Below, piece by piece: positions 34,852 to 43,671 of a stretch of 64,000 nt of DNA. Position 1 is the stretch's first letter. Each line of letters starts with the position of its first letter. The stretch covers positions 353,634-417,633 of the forward strand of contig NZ_KQ040793.1 of the NCBI RefSeq assembly GCF_000971965.1. The letters run 5' to 3'. This stretch comes from Paenibacillus wulumuqiensis. GTDB lineage: Bacteria > Bacillota > Bacilli > Paenibacillales > Paenibacillaceae. The translations under genes were made by a program, and so were the position numbers. The notes beneath the pieces were generated by a model. It did not search any database and was not told where the DNA came from. It saw only the letters and a program-made list of their open reading frames with translations.

Positions 34852-35739
34852 ATGAGAAACACTGTATATTTCCGACACAAAATGGGTATCCTCTCTATAG
34901 TGCTATTACTCTTGCTAGGAGGATTCCCGATGACATCCGCTCATGCCCAATCGGCCCAGAAAGCGACCTGGCTGTGGAATACACAGCTGATTGTGGATTC
35001 TACCGCCAGTATTTTATCTTTTGCAGCAGCCCAGAACGTGAATCTGATCTACCTGCAGGTCAATGCCGATCTGGATGCTGATTACTATCACCGCTTTATC
35101 TCTGCCGCTTCCGCCCAGGGAATTGCCGTGCAGGCACTGGATGGAGCTCCCTCCTGGGCGCTGGATTCCCGGCGTCATGAACTTCAGGCCACGCTTGACT
35201 GGATTGCCACGTATCAGAATACTGCCTCTGCAGATAAGAAGTTTAGCGGTATCCACATCGATATCGAGCCTTATCTGCTGCCCGAATGGCGCAGTGACCA
35301 GACCAGTGTTATCGCCGGCTGGCAGCAAAGTGTGCAGCAGGTCGTACAGGCTGCACGCGCACTGCATATCCCCGCTTCTGCCGATATCCCGTTCTGGCTG
35401 CATACCCTGCTGACCGCAGACGAATCTGCGACGCTCAGCAGCTGGATGATGCAGCAGTACGATTCCATTACAATCATGGCTTACCGTGATACCGCCTCCG
35501 GAATTCTGGATGTCGCCGAAGCCCAGCTCGCCGAAGGTGATGCTGTCGGCACACCTGTCTATGTAGGGGTAGAGACCAATCCTTCGGCGGAAGGTGATAA
35601 TATTACTTTCCACGAAGAAGGCGCTGCCTATCTGAACAACCAGCTTGCCACAGTGATCAAGCAGGCTGGCACGCATGAATCGTTTGCCGGAATTGCCGTG
35701 CATGATTATGCCGGCTGGTCTGCACTCATGCAGCAGTAA
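34852..35739 (+). CDS. secreted TIM-barrel protein under c-di-GMP riboswitch control
   Basis: This is a 295-residue exported protein. The signal peptide (MGILSIVLLLLLGGFPMTSA followed by HAQS) is clear. The mature domain looks like a TIM barrel: LIYLQVNADLDADYYHRFIS, IAVQALDGAPSWAL, FSGIHIDIEPYLLPEW with a paired Asp/Glu at a strand end, DSITIMAYRDTA, VGTPVYVGVET and FAGIAVHDYAGW. The IDIEP and MAYRD segments recall GH18-like barrels, but I cannot assign a family. ATG 34852 is 11 bases after GGAG. The riboswitch and export suggest a role in biofilm matrix or surface polysaccharide turnover (inference). Confidence 0.8.
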   Translation: MRNTVYFRHKMGILSIVLLLLLGGFPMTSAHAQSAQKATWLWNTQLIVDSTASILSFAAAQNVNLIYLQVNADLDADYYHRFISAASAQGIAVQALDGAPSWALDSRRHELQATLDWIATYQNTASADKKFSGIHIDIEPYLLPEWRSDQTSVIAGWQQSVQQVVQAARALHIPASADIPFWLHTLLTADESATLSSWMMQQYDSITIMAYRDTASGILDVAEAQLAEGDAVGTPVYVGVETNPSAEGDNITFHEEGAAYLNNQLATVIKQAGTHESFAGIAVHDYAGWSALMQQ

Positions 35740-35752
35740 GAATACTATCTAT

Positions 35753-35803
35753 GACCGAAGAAGCCTGGAAAAGAGTCTATCTCTTCCAGGCTTCTTCGGT
35801 TTA
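35753..35803 (+). terminator. rho-independent terminator
   Basis: ACCGAAGAAGCCTGGAA...AGAG pairs with CTCT-TCCAGGCTTCTTCGGT over a 5-base loop, followed by TT-ATTTT. It is very stable and ends the riboswitch-controlled transcript. Confidence 0.9.
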
Positions 35804-36051
35804 TTTTATGTAAGCGTCTATATATTACAATCGTCTGTATAGTATACCAGGGCATATACGACCAGCTGCTTATCTCTCTGTCTTTAGTCCTGGTTCTTTA
35901 ATTTTCAATATTCGCAATTTGACGTTTTTGTAGTTTCCTGGCGATTAATGTAACAAAAATGTTATGCAATAGTATCCATTTACGGAAGATTCATAGCTTC
36001 CAGTCTTGTTATGATGGATACAGAAAATTGCAGGTAAGGAGCGTCTTATTC

Positions 36052-36780
36052 ATGTTACATAAGCAAAAATGGTTACTCGTTCTACTCATCGCCGTACTGC
36101 TGATTCCCCAGACAGCAACTGCTGCCAAGTCGGAAGGCATCAGCAAGAACAAATCGCATTCGTCCAAAGTGATCTATCTGACCTTTGACGATGGACCGAC
36201 CGCACATACGATGCAGCTGCTTGATATTCTCGATCAGTACAATGCCAAAGCGACTTTCTTTATGCTTGGACCGCATATGGAACGTTTTCCTGCAGCGACC
36301 AAGCGAATTGTCAAAGAAGGCAACGGCCTTGGACTGCATGGTGTCACTCATGTGGTGAGCAAGTTCTACAGCTCTCCATACAGCGCCTACAAGGAAATGA
36401 AAGGTGCAAATGAGAGCCTGCACAAGGTAACCGGCAAGTACACCAGCCTCGTCCGTACTCCTTATGGCAGCAAACCGTATCTCAAAAAATCCTACCGGGA
36501 TATTATGCTGAGCACTGGCGGTTTCCATCTGTGGGACTGGAATGTGGATTCCCTCGACTGGAAATACAAAAAAGACCACCAGAAGGTCTACAACAACGTC
36601 ATGAGCGAAGTGAAATCCGCTGAACGCCGCGGCATGGACCCGGTTATACTGATGCATGATCAGCCGGCCACCCTCAAAGTACTGCCATCCGTACTCAAGG
36701 AGCTCAAGGCAGAAGGCTACCAGTTCAAAATACTGGACAAGCAGGTACGTCCCCTGAACTTCTGGAATGACAGACGCTAA
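36052..36780 (+). CDS. secreted polysaccharide deacetylase (NodB domain)
   Basis: This is a 242-residue exported enzyme. The signal peptide is MLHKQKWLLVLLIAVLLIPQ then TATAAK. The NodB motifs are present: IYLTFDDGPT (catalytic base and metal Asp), LGLHGVTH (metal His pair), RTPYGSKPYL (Arg), WDWNVDSLDW and VILMHDQ (His). Family members remove N-acetyl groups from peptidoglycan or chitin-like polymers. The preceding motif set and short length are like the PdaA/YlxY-like group (inference). ATG 36052 lies ten bases after AAGGAG; the longer frame from 35959 has no signal. It is a single-gene unit between two terminators. Confidence 0.9.
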   Translation: MLHKQKWLLVLLIAVLLIPQTATAAKSEGISKNKSHSSKVIYLTFDDGPTAHTMQLLDILDQYNAKATFFMLGPHMERFPAATKRIVKEGNGLGLHGVTHVVSKFYSSPYSAYKEMKGANESLHKVTGKYTSLVRTPYGSKPYLKKSYRDIMLSTGGFHLWDWNVDSLDWKYKKDHQKVYNNVMSEVKSAERRGMDPVILMHDQPATLKVLPSVLKELKAEGYQFKILDKQVRPLNFWNDRR

Positions 36781-36826
36781 GCCGCTGTAATGGCTCCCAG
36801 AATACAGCAATCAGCATAGATCAACC

Positions 36827-36877
36827 CATCACCCCATCCACAGCGAAAGAACATTCGCTGTGGATGGGGTGATTTTA
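36827..36877 (+). terminator. rho-independent terminator
   Basis: CATCACCCCATCCACAGCGAA pairs with TTCGCTGTGGATGGGGTGA over a short loop, followed by TTTTATTT. It ends the deacetylase transcript. Confidence 0.9.
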
Positions 36878-36988
36878 TTTGTTGGCATCATCATTCCTCC
36901 CTGTATCCGCAGACATCGCCTAGAGACAATCAGGAAGCATTGCTGTTATGATAAAGTAAATCCATCTGGTGAATAAAGGAGCATAATT

Positions 36989-37609
36989 ATGACAGAATCA
37001 CAGCGTCATGTAACAGCAGGCTATCCTTCTGTTACACGTGCCGATCGCGAACGGCATTATCGACAAAGAGGACGGGTATTGTGGCTGACCGGATTGCCCG
37101 GATCAGGCAAGTCGACACTCGCTTTTGCACTGGAGCAGGAGTTGTTCCTGCGTGGACAGCTCGGTTATGTACTGGACGGAGACCGAATGCGCCAGGGGCT
37201 GAATCGAGACCTTGGCTTTGCTCCGCAGGATCGCCGGGAGAATCTGCGCCGGATCGGAGAAGTCGCCCGTCTGCTGCTTGATAGCGGACAGATCGTTATC
37301 GCCGCCCTGATCTCTCCTCATGCGCCCGACCGGCAAATGGTCCGGGAGATGTTCCAGCCGCAGGACTTTTGCGAGATCTATGTCAACTGCTCACTGGAAG
37401 TGTGTGAACAGCGTGATCCCAAGGGACTCTATCGCCGGGCCCGCAGCGGCGAGATTCCCGAATTTACCGGGGTCAGTGCTCCCTATGAGGTACCGGAGCA
37501 GCCGGAGCTGGTTATTAACACCGAGTTCCTGTCTGTCGAGGAATCCGTCATGCTGATCATGGAGACGCTGGAACTGGCAGGCATGCCAAGCATGGATGTA
37601 TCGCGCTAA
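36989..37609 (+). CDS. cysC: adenylyl-sulfate (APS) kinase
   Basis: This 206-residue enzyme makes PAPS from APS and ATP. The P-loop is GLPGSGKST (about residues 36-44). The family segments VLDGDRMRQGLNRDLGF, RRENLRRIGEVARLLLDSGQ, VNCSLEVCEQRDPKGLYRRA and IPEFTGVSAPYEVP are all intact, so it should be active. It usually sits with sulfurylase genes, but here it stands alone with an AraC gene on the other strand. It could supply PAPS for sulfation or assimilation (inference). Confidence 0.9.
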   Translation: MTESQRHVTAGYPSVTRADRERHYRQRGRVLWLTGLPGSGKSTLAFALEQELFLRGQLGYVLDGDRMRQGLNRDLGFAPQDRRENLRRIGEVARLLLDSGQIVIAALISPHAPDRQMVREMFQPQDFCEIYVNCSLEVCEQRDPKGLYRRARSGEIPEFTGVSAPYEVPEQPELVINTEFLSVEESVMLIMETLELAGMPSMDVSR

Positions 37610-37685
37610 TCCAATGACTGCTGAAGCTGCTCCCATTCACAGCCATATAAAAGGATCGATGATGGCTGATCGACCAGAAGCAGCT

Positions 37686-38519
37686 TCAGCTCCAGTACAG
37701 TCTGCGGTACTCGGTCGGGGTCATCTTTTCCCGGGTCAGGAACTGCCGGTTAAAATAGCTTACACTCGGATAGCCCGCATCCTCAGCGATCTGGCCGATA
37801 TGGCGGTCCGGTCGCTCCAGCAGCCACTGCTTGGCCATCTGCAATCGTGAACGGGTGACGAATTCCAGCGGCGTCATCTCGACTACACTTTTGAACAGAC
37901 GGCAGAAATAATGCACACTCACACCTGCCCGGTCCGCCCAGTCCTGCAGCAGAAAAGGTTCACAGGCTTCCTGCTGCATCTGCGGCAGCAGGCTTAATAT
38001 CCGGTTCTCCGCCTGGCCGGCCCGTCGGTTCTTCAGCGGCACTGCCTGATGGACAAATTCCGCCAGTACGGCATAAGTCAGGGTGGATAACAGTGCCGGG
38101 TGCAGCATCCGGTGCTGCTCTGCCTCTTCCAACAGAGCCAGATGCGCCATCTCCCATGCCTCCCGTTGACGCAGCGTCCACAGCAGATGCCGGTGAAATC
38201 CCCGCTCGATCATATAGTCATGCAGACGTTCCCCATAGAAATGAACCCAGCGCACATCCCACGGATCATCTTCACTGCTGTAATATCGCTGACGCTGATG
38301 CGGAAAATACAGCACCGCCTGGCCGCTGCGCAGCTCATGTACCGTTCCTTCAACCTCCACATATCCTTTCCCTGCAGCTACATAATGAATATTGAAGTTA
38401 TTCAGCGCTCCCTCTTCCCTCAGGACGGTATGTTCCGGCTGCTGCTGGTAGTGCCCGATCGACTCCGGCAGACAAAAATACGGCTGTTCCTGCAGGGTAA
38501 GCAGTACGGTCTGTCTCAT
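37686..38519 (-). CDS. AraC-family transcriptional regulator
   Basis: This is a 277-residue regulator. The N-terminal cupin segment (NFNIHYVAAGKGYVEVEGTV, then HELRSGQAVLYFPHQRQRYY) is a typical sugar-sensing arm domain. The C-terminal double helix-turn-helix reads LLQDWADRAGVSVHYFCRLF and IGQIAEDAGYPSVSYFNRQF, ending MTPTEYRRL. ATG 38519 follows GGGAAGGTGG by about five bases; the frame is open to 38705 but lacks a ribosome site. It diverges from an aldo-keto reductase gene and probably controls it (inference). Confidence 0.9.
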   Translation of the reverse strand: MRQTVLLTLQEQPYFCLPESIGHYQQQPEHTVLREEGALNNFNIHYVAAGKGYVEVEGTVHELRSGQAVLYFPHQRQRYYSSEDDPWDVRWVHFYGERLHDYMIERGFHRHLLWTLRQREAWEMAHLALLEEAEQHRMLHPALLSTLTYAVLAEFVHQAVPLKNRRAGQAENRILSLLPQMQQEACEPFLLQDWADRAGVSVHYFCRLFKSVVEMTPLEFVTRSRLQMAKQWLLERPDRHIGQIAEDAGYPSVSYFNRQFLTREKMTPTEYRRLYWS

Positions 38520-38652
38520 CTTGCCCACCTTCCCTAATGACAATATTGTGTTAACCTTATTCAATATATTATCATTTCCAAGCGTTTTTGAATTCATTAT
38601 AATCACAATATACAAGTAAAGAAATCTGCTCTGCGAAAGGAAGCGATACCAA

Positions 38653-39579
38653 GTGGAATATATCCAAATTGAAGGCGCCCGCAAACCGGTCTCCCGGCTG
38701 ATCAAAGGTACCGACTACTTCAGACATGATACGTACGAGAAAGCGGCAGGCAATCTGGATGCTTTTCTGTCGATTGGCGGCAGCACGATCGATACTGCCC
38801 ATATTTACTGCGGTGGTGAGAGTGAGGAAGTGCTGGGCAAATACATGCAGGAGCGCGGCAACCGGGAATCCATCGTGATACTGACTAAGGGTGCGCATCA
38901 TGACCAGAATGGACCTCGTGTGAATGCCGAAGCAATTCGCAGCGATCTGCTGACCAGCCTGGAACGGCTGCAGACCGACTCTGTGGAGCTGTATGCCCTG
39001 CATCGTGATGATCCATCCATTGCTGTAGGCACTATTCTGGAAGCGCTTAACGAACATTTGGAAGCCGGGCGGGTCAGAGCGATTGGAGCTTCCAACTGGA
39101 CCTGGCAGCGTCTGCAGGAAGCGAATGATTACGCAGCTTCCCATGGACTCACCGGCTTCAGCTTCAGCAGTCCGAACCTTAGTCTGGCCAAAGCCAATGA
39201 ACCATTCTGGCCAGGCTGCGTCTCCGCTGATCGTCAGATGCTGGACTGGCATGAACAGACGCAGCTGCCGCTGCTGTCCTGGTCTTCCCAGGCCAGGGGC
39301 TTCTTTACCGGACGCTTCACCCCGGAAGTACGGGACAATGAAGATCTGGTACGTGTGTTCTACAGCGATGACAACTGGGAGCGCCTACACCGGGCGGAGC
39401 AGCTGGCCGGACAGAAGCAGACGACTCCCATCCAGATCGCGCTCGCCTATGTGCTCAATCAGCCATTTCCGACATGTGCATTGATCGGCGCACAGAATCG
39501 TGAGGAGCTGCTGTCCTGTGATGAAGGAGCCCGCATTACCCTGTCCCGTGAAGAAGTAGACTGGCTGGATCTGAAATAA
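38653..39579 (+). CDS. aldo-keto reductase
   Basis: This is a 308-residue NAD(P)H-dependent oxidoreductase. The catalytic tetrad is visible: Asp and Tyr in TIDTAHIYCGG, Lys in ILTKGAHH and His in YALHRDD. The C-terminal cofactor-binding loop is CALIGAQNREELLS. The start at GTG 38653 is ten or so bases after AAAGGAAG. It diverges from an AraC regulator. The substrate (a sugar or sugar-derived aldehyde is likely) cannot be named. Confidence 0.88.
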   Translation: MEYIQIEGARKPVSRLIKGTDYFRHDTYEKAAGNLDAFLSIGGSTIDTAHIYCGGESEEVLGKYMQERGNRESIVILTKGAHHDQNGPRVNAEAIRSDLLTSLERLQTDSVELYALHRDDPSIAVGTILEALNEHLEAGRVRAIGASNWTWQRLQEANDYAASHGLTGFSFSSPNLSLAKANEPFWPGCVSADRQMLDWHEQTQLPLLSWSSQARGFFTGRFTPEVRDNEDLVRVFYSDDNWERLHRAEQLAGQKQTTPIQIALAYVLNQPFPTCALIGAQNREELLSCDEGARITLSREEVDWLDLK

Positions 39580-39694
39580 GGATGAAAAGCGTAGACGGGT
39601 TATACCGGATATCGCAAGGAAAAGCCAAGCGATCGCTTCTATATCATTTTTAATTTACATGGTTATATGCATGTACATGTTTATATGCAGTCAA

Positions 39695-39741
39695 AAAAAA
39701 GGAACAGATTACACTGCATAGGCAGTCATCTGTTCCTTTTT
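39695..39741. terminator. bidirectional terminator between reductase and lasso exporter
   Basis: AAAAAGGAACAGAT pairs with ATCTGTTCCTTTTT, and ACTGC with GCAGT inside. It is flanked by A and T runs on both sides, so it can end the reductase transcript (+) and the lasso operon (-). Confidence 0.88.
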
Positions 39742-39804
39742 GCTATTACGATGGGTATTCAACTATGACTATAGCCCATGCTGCACCTGCACTTCCAGGC
39801 GGTA

Positions 39805-41601
39805 TTACTGGGCAGCCGTCTGATACGCCAGCAGCTGGTGGAACGTGCCTTTGGTCTCGTTGGACAGCTGGTTGAATCCACCCTGCTGTACGATCTGACC
39901 GTGATCCATGACGATGACCTGATCGGCGTTGCGGATCGTGGACAGACGGTGAGCGATAACGATCAGTGTGATCTTGCCTTTGAGCTTCTCGAGAGCGAGC
40001 TGCACCTTGGCTTCATTCTCGGTATCCAGCGAGCTGGTCGCTTCATCCAAAATGAGCACTTCCGGCTTGCGCAGAATGGCACGGGCCAGCACGATACGCT
40101 GACGCTCTCCTCCGGACAGGCGGACTCCCCGGTCCCCAATGACCGTATCCAGCCCACCCGGGAGCTGCCGAACAAACTCCTCGCAGGCGGCAAAGGACAA
40201 TGCTTCCCACAGCTCGTCCTCGCTCGCATCCGGCTTCACGAGCAGCAGATTCTCGCGGATACTGCTGTGGAACAGAAACGGCTCCTGAGCGACATAACCG
40301 ATCGAATTGCGCCAGGACAATAGACGTTCTCCGGTCAGCACCTCTCCATCTACCGTAACCTGGCCTTCCTGCGGCTCCATCAGTCCCATCAGCATATCGA
40401 TCAGCGTACTCTTGCCTGCTCCCGAACGGCCGGCGACAGCGGTCATCTGACCTGCCGGAATGAACAAATTAATATTTTGAAGGGCATTGCCATGCTCTTC
40501 GCTGTAGCGGAACGATACCTGCTCACAGCGGATTCCCTGCTGCAGCGGCTGGACCGGTCCCTGACCGTAGCCGACCGGACGATACGATTCCTCGGCCTGT
40601 TCACATTCGGCCTGCAGCTTGGACAATGCGCGGAATGCAGGCAGCAGTGCACCTATGTATTCCAGATACGACTGAATCCCGCTGAATCTCGGCCATAACC
40701 GGGCAAAGATCAGCACGATCAGCACCGAACGCTCCGGCTGCAGCTTGAATACCTGCGCAGACAATACGATAAAGCCCACGATAAATACGACAGAGATCAG
40801 CTTGTAGATGAGCTGTGTTGCCGAATTCAGGCGAATCTGCTGAATCAGGTTATACTCCAGCTTGTTGGCCATTTTGCGGAACCAGTCAAAATGCGATGCT
40901 TCCAGCATATTGCTTTTGATATCTTTGATGCCATTCAGGTTCTCCTGAATCCCGGAGAAATAGTCCTGCGACAGCTGGGTCATTTTGTCCCCGTAGGATT
41001 TGGATCTGCGAACAAATTTGCGCGAATACAGCGCCAGCAATCCGCCGCCGATCATCACCAGCAGCGTCATTTTGAATGACAGTACCATGGCGAATCCGAT
41101 CTGAATCACGGTAAACAGCAGCGAAGTGGACAGCATCAGCACCAGATTGGTACCCTGGCTGACCCGGGCCAGTTCGGTAGTCAGCATATGGCTGAGATCC
41201 GCTTTGCGCTTGCGCAGGAAAAATGACCAGTTGGAGCGCATAATCGAGCGATACACACGCAGACGCAGGTTTTTGATAAATCCCTGCTGGATCTCGGCGC
41301 CCATAATGGCCTGCTTGCGCTGCATCAGTCCCTGCATAATCGTCAGCAGACTGTAGACGGACAAAATGATAATTAGCGTCGTGGTGACCGGCATTTGCTT
41401 GAGCGGTTCGAACAGTCCGGCCATCGGCAGCGTACTGCTGCCACCACCGCCGAATACACCAATCAGGCTAAGCAGCGGTACCAGCATATACAGAGTGACC
41501 ATATCGAGCAGACTGATGACCAGCATAAGCCCGATATAGAAATAGATCCGTTTGCCGCCATATTGACGGAGTTCATTTACATAACTGCGAAGCTCATTCA
41601 C
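39805..41601 (-). CDS. lasso peptide exporter: fused permease/ATP-binding ABC transporter (D protein)
   Basis: This is a 598-residue half-transporter. Six helices in the first 310 residues are followed by an ATPase with Walker A (GRSGAGKST), signature (LSGGERQRIVLARAI), Walker B (VLILDEATSSLD) and switch His (IVIAHRLSTI). No N-terminal peptidase domain is present, which fits lasso systems where B2 does the cleavage. Its ATG overlaps the stop of the nucleotidyltransferase gene by four bases. It is the last gene of the operon. It should export the mature lasso peptides and may give self-protection (established for lasso D proteins, inferred here). Confidence 0.9.
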   Translation of the reverse strand: MNELRSYVNELRQYGGKRIYFYIGLMLVISLLDMVTLYMLVPLLSLIGVFGGGGSSTLPMAGLFEPLKQMPVTTTLIIILSVYSLLTIMQGLMQRKQAIMGAEIQQGFIKNLRLRVYRSIMRSNWSFFLRKRKADLSHMLTTELARVSQGTNLVLMLSTSLLFTVIQIGFAMVLSFKMTLLVMIGGGLLALYSRKFVRRSKSYGDKMTQLSQDYFSGIQENLNGIKDIKSNMLEASHFDWFRKMANKLEYNLIQQIRLNSATQLIYKLISVVFIVGFIVLSAQVFKLQPERSVLIVLIFARLWPRFSGIQSYLEYIGALLPAFRALSKLQAECEQAEESYRPVGYGQGPVQPLQQGIRCEQVSFRYSEEHGNALQNINLFIPAGQMTAVAGRSGAGKSTLIDMLMGLMEPQEGQVTVDGEVLTGERLLSWRNSIGYVAQEPFLFHSSIRENLLLVKPDASEDELWEALSFAACEEFVRQLPGGLDTVIGDRGVRLSGGERQRIVLARAILRKPEVLILDEATSSLDTENEAKVQLALEKLKGKITLIVIAHRLSTIRNADQVIVMDHGQIVQQGGFNQLSNETKGTFHQLLAYQTAAQ

Positions 41602-42791
41602 TGTCCCACCTCCCGCTGCAGGGCACTGCGGCGCTGGTTACGACGGTATAGCAGCAGAAACGGGTGCAGCGGATAATACATGAAATGCAGCGGCTTAGGC
41701 AGCGGCAGTGTCTGCATATCCCAGGCATCCGGTGTCATCTTGCGCCACCAGAACAGTGCTTTCTGTCCGTTCGTACGCAGTGCATACTGGTAGGAACGGT
41801 ATTTCTGGGCAAGCTGCTCGGTCTCGGGTTCCGGGCATAGGCTTACCTTCTCCCGGATGAAGACGATGACCCGCTGGGCAAGATCCTTCGCCCGCGGCCG
41901 ATTCATCAGCGCTTCCATCTGTGGCGTCACCGGTGTCTCCAGCAGGGAAGCCGACAGCAGGAAGGCCTGTCCGATAATATGACTGCATTTGTACTGGCGA
42001 ACAAGACGGCTCAGCAGCTCCCAATCGATATCCATCTGGACCAGCTTGTCCATATCGGCCAGCCAGCGCAGCCGGAACCAGGCATGACGTGCTCCATGAA
42101 CAGCGAGGTAGATCAGCAGATCTTCCTTGCCAAGCATATGCACCGCCGTTCCGCCAAACGTCAGCGTCTGTCTGCGTGCCCACAGATCATCGAAGCTCTG
42201 CTCGGCGCCGGCATCCCCGTTCAGCCGCCAGTGCAGCTCAATCTCCACCCCGGTGCGTTCATGGGTGTATGATTCATGATTATAGCGCCATTTCCACTTA
42301 TCCAGCGCACGGTCCACTGCCTGGGTCTTCGTATAACCAAGCTCCAGCAGCGCCTGCTCCGCCTCTTCGATCCGGTCCATAGGTACGAGCACATCCAGAT
42401 CCTTGGACGTGCGGCGGGACAGATCACCATACAGCAGCTGGGCCAGTACCGGTCCTTTGAGCTGCAGAGCCGGGATCTTCTCATCCGAGAGCTTCTGGCT
42501 GACCTTTTGCATCTGGCCGCTCAGCTGCAGCATGGTAAATGTATTATGATGATATCTGTGATTCAGCCACTGCATCGTTTCCTTGGGCAGCAGCTCGCTC
42601 TGCCGGGACAGATGCGCATGGATGGTCGGATAGACCCGGTGATGCATGGACAGCGAACTGAACTCCTGCCAGTCCAGCGCTGGCCCCATGCCAGCCAGTA
42701 ACAGGTCAGCAGGCTTATCCTTCATTGAACCCAACATCAGTTTCAATTCGACAGGGAAGTTCCGTAGATCAAGGCCCCATTCCTTATTCAT
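41598..42791 (-). CDS. lasso-cluster nucleotidyltransferase-family protein
   Basis: This is a 397-residue protein of the NTP_transf_5 type. The core is LKGPVLAQLLYGDLSRRTSK followed by DLDVLVP, with the metal-binding DxD pair. IELHWRLNG and LLIYLAVHGARHAWFRL are further family segments. Such proteins often accompany the kinase in paeninodin-type lasso clusters. Their target is unclear: a nucleotidyl or other tailoring of the peptide's phosphoserine has been suggested for relatives (treated as inference). The gene sits 31 bases downstream of B2 and overlaps D. Confidence 0.85.
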   Translation of the reverse strand: MNKEWGLDLRNFPVELKLMLGSMKDKPADLLLAGMGPALDWQEFSSLSMHHRVYPTIHAHLSRQSELLPKETMQWLNHRYHHNTFTMLQLSGQMQKVSQKLSDEKIPALQLKGPVLAQLLYGDLSRRTSKDLDVLVPMDRIEEAEQALLELGYTKTQAVDRALDKWKWRYNHESYTHERTGVEIELHWRLNGDAGAEQSFDDLWARRQTLTFGGTAVHMLGKEDLLIYLAVHGARHAWFRLRWLADMDKLVQMDIDWELLSRLVRQYKCSHIIGQAFLLSASLLETPVTPQMEALMNRPRAKDLAQRVIVFIREKVSLCPEPETEQLAQKYRSYQYALRTNGQKALFWWRKMTPDAWDMQTLPLPKPLHFMYYPLHPFLLLYRRNQRRSALQREVGQ

Positions 42792-42822
42792 GGCTTACTC
42801 CTTTATTCCGTATTCGTAATAA

Positions 42823-43287
42823 TCAGTTAAATTGCTTGGCAAATCGTCCGACAACCGTATACTGCTCGATTTCCTTGGCGCCGGTTAAGTAAAAGCGCCC
42901 GCTTCTCAGCCACGCATGGGCGGCATTGCTGCCTTTGGCGTCACGACGCATGCCCAGATAGAGCGTGCTCGGCAGCTTGCGGCGTTCAAGCATTTTCATC
43001 GCGGCAAAGGCCATAACGAGACATTCCGTTTCCCAGAATACATGCGGACTAACCAGATGCAGCGCTTTGGAGATCTGTACCGCCTCACGATGGGCATCCC
43101 GGTCCGACTCATACGAGGTCTCCTGCATGTAATCACCGAGAGAAGGCGATACCTTGGCAAAAGGACGCATCTTCATGATACGCCCCCAGGCCAGGTAGAA
43201 CAGGGCTTCCAGCATCAGCTTGCGCATCGAAGCCGGATAGCTGCGCAGTTTGGCTACTTTGGACAATTTAGCGAACGGCTGCGCCAT
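42823..43287 (-). CDS. lasso peptide biosynthesis B2 protein (transglutaminase-like leader protease)
   Basis: This is a 154-residue protein of the PF13471 type. The catalytic Cys is in ETECLVMAFAAMKML (about residue 89) and the His in NAAHAWLR (about residue 124). It cuts the leader from the precursor after the -2 Thr site. ATG 43287 is close to a GAGG box and lies inside the 3' end of the B1 gene (20-base overlap); TTG 43296 is an alternative. Splitting the B function into B1 and B2 is normal for Firmicute lasso clusters. Confidence 0.9.
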   Translation of the reverse strand: MAQPFAKLSKVAKLRSYPASMRKLMLEALFYLAWGRIMKMRPFAKVSPSLGDYMQETSYESDRDAHREAVQISKALHLVSPHVFWETECLVMAFAAMKMLERRKLPSTLYLGMRRDAKGSNAAHAWLRSGRFYLTGAKEIEQYTVVGRFAKQFN

Positions 43288-43570
43288 TGACCTCAACCAG
43301 CCCTTCCTGCAGCATTTTTTCTACAAATGTGCTCACCTGCTGCTTGCATACTTCCGGTTCAACTTCGTATTCCTGCACCAGTACAGCTACAATCTCATCG
43401 ACGGTAACAGGATTTTCGCTGATATCCCAGATTCGGCCTCCAATAGCGCCCAGATTGTAATATTTGCCGGATTCGATATCCAGCATGACTTTTTCTCCAT
43501 TCATATCGCTGGCGATATAGTTGGAATTCTGGGTAATTTTCTGTTCGGCATTGATCAGGTTTTTAGACAT
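43268..43570 (-). CDS. lasso peptide biosynthesis B1 protein (PqqD-like leader-binding, RRE)
   Basis: This is a 100-residue PqqD-like protein. VMLDIESGKYYNLGAIGGRI followed by WDISENPVTVDEIVAVL is the core of the RiPP recognition element. It binds the precursor leader (here through the WxxPxL motif) and brings it to B2. ATG 43570 is nine bases after AAAGGGG. The gene follows the kinase gene by 101 bases and overlaps B2. Confidence 0.92.
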   Translation of the reverse strand: MSKNLINAEQKITQNSNYIASDMNGEKVMLDIESGKYYNLGAIGGRIWDISENPVTVDEIVAVLVQEYEVEPEVCKQQVSTFVEKMLQEGLVEVNGAAVR

Positions 43571-43671
43571 TAATGGTTCCCCTTTCGCTCGTAAGCTGGT
43601 ATATGGTCAGACATGGGTATCTCGATATAGGGTAGGCTTTTTATCTCCTTGGCCCATTCCTCTCTCTGCCT

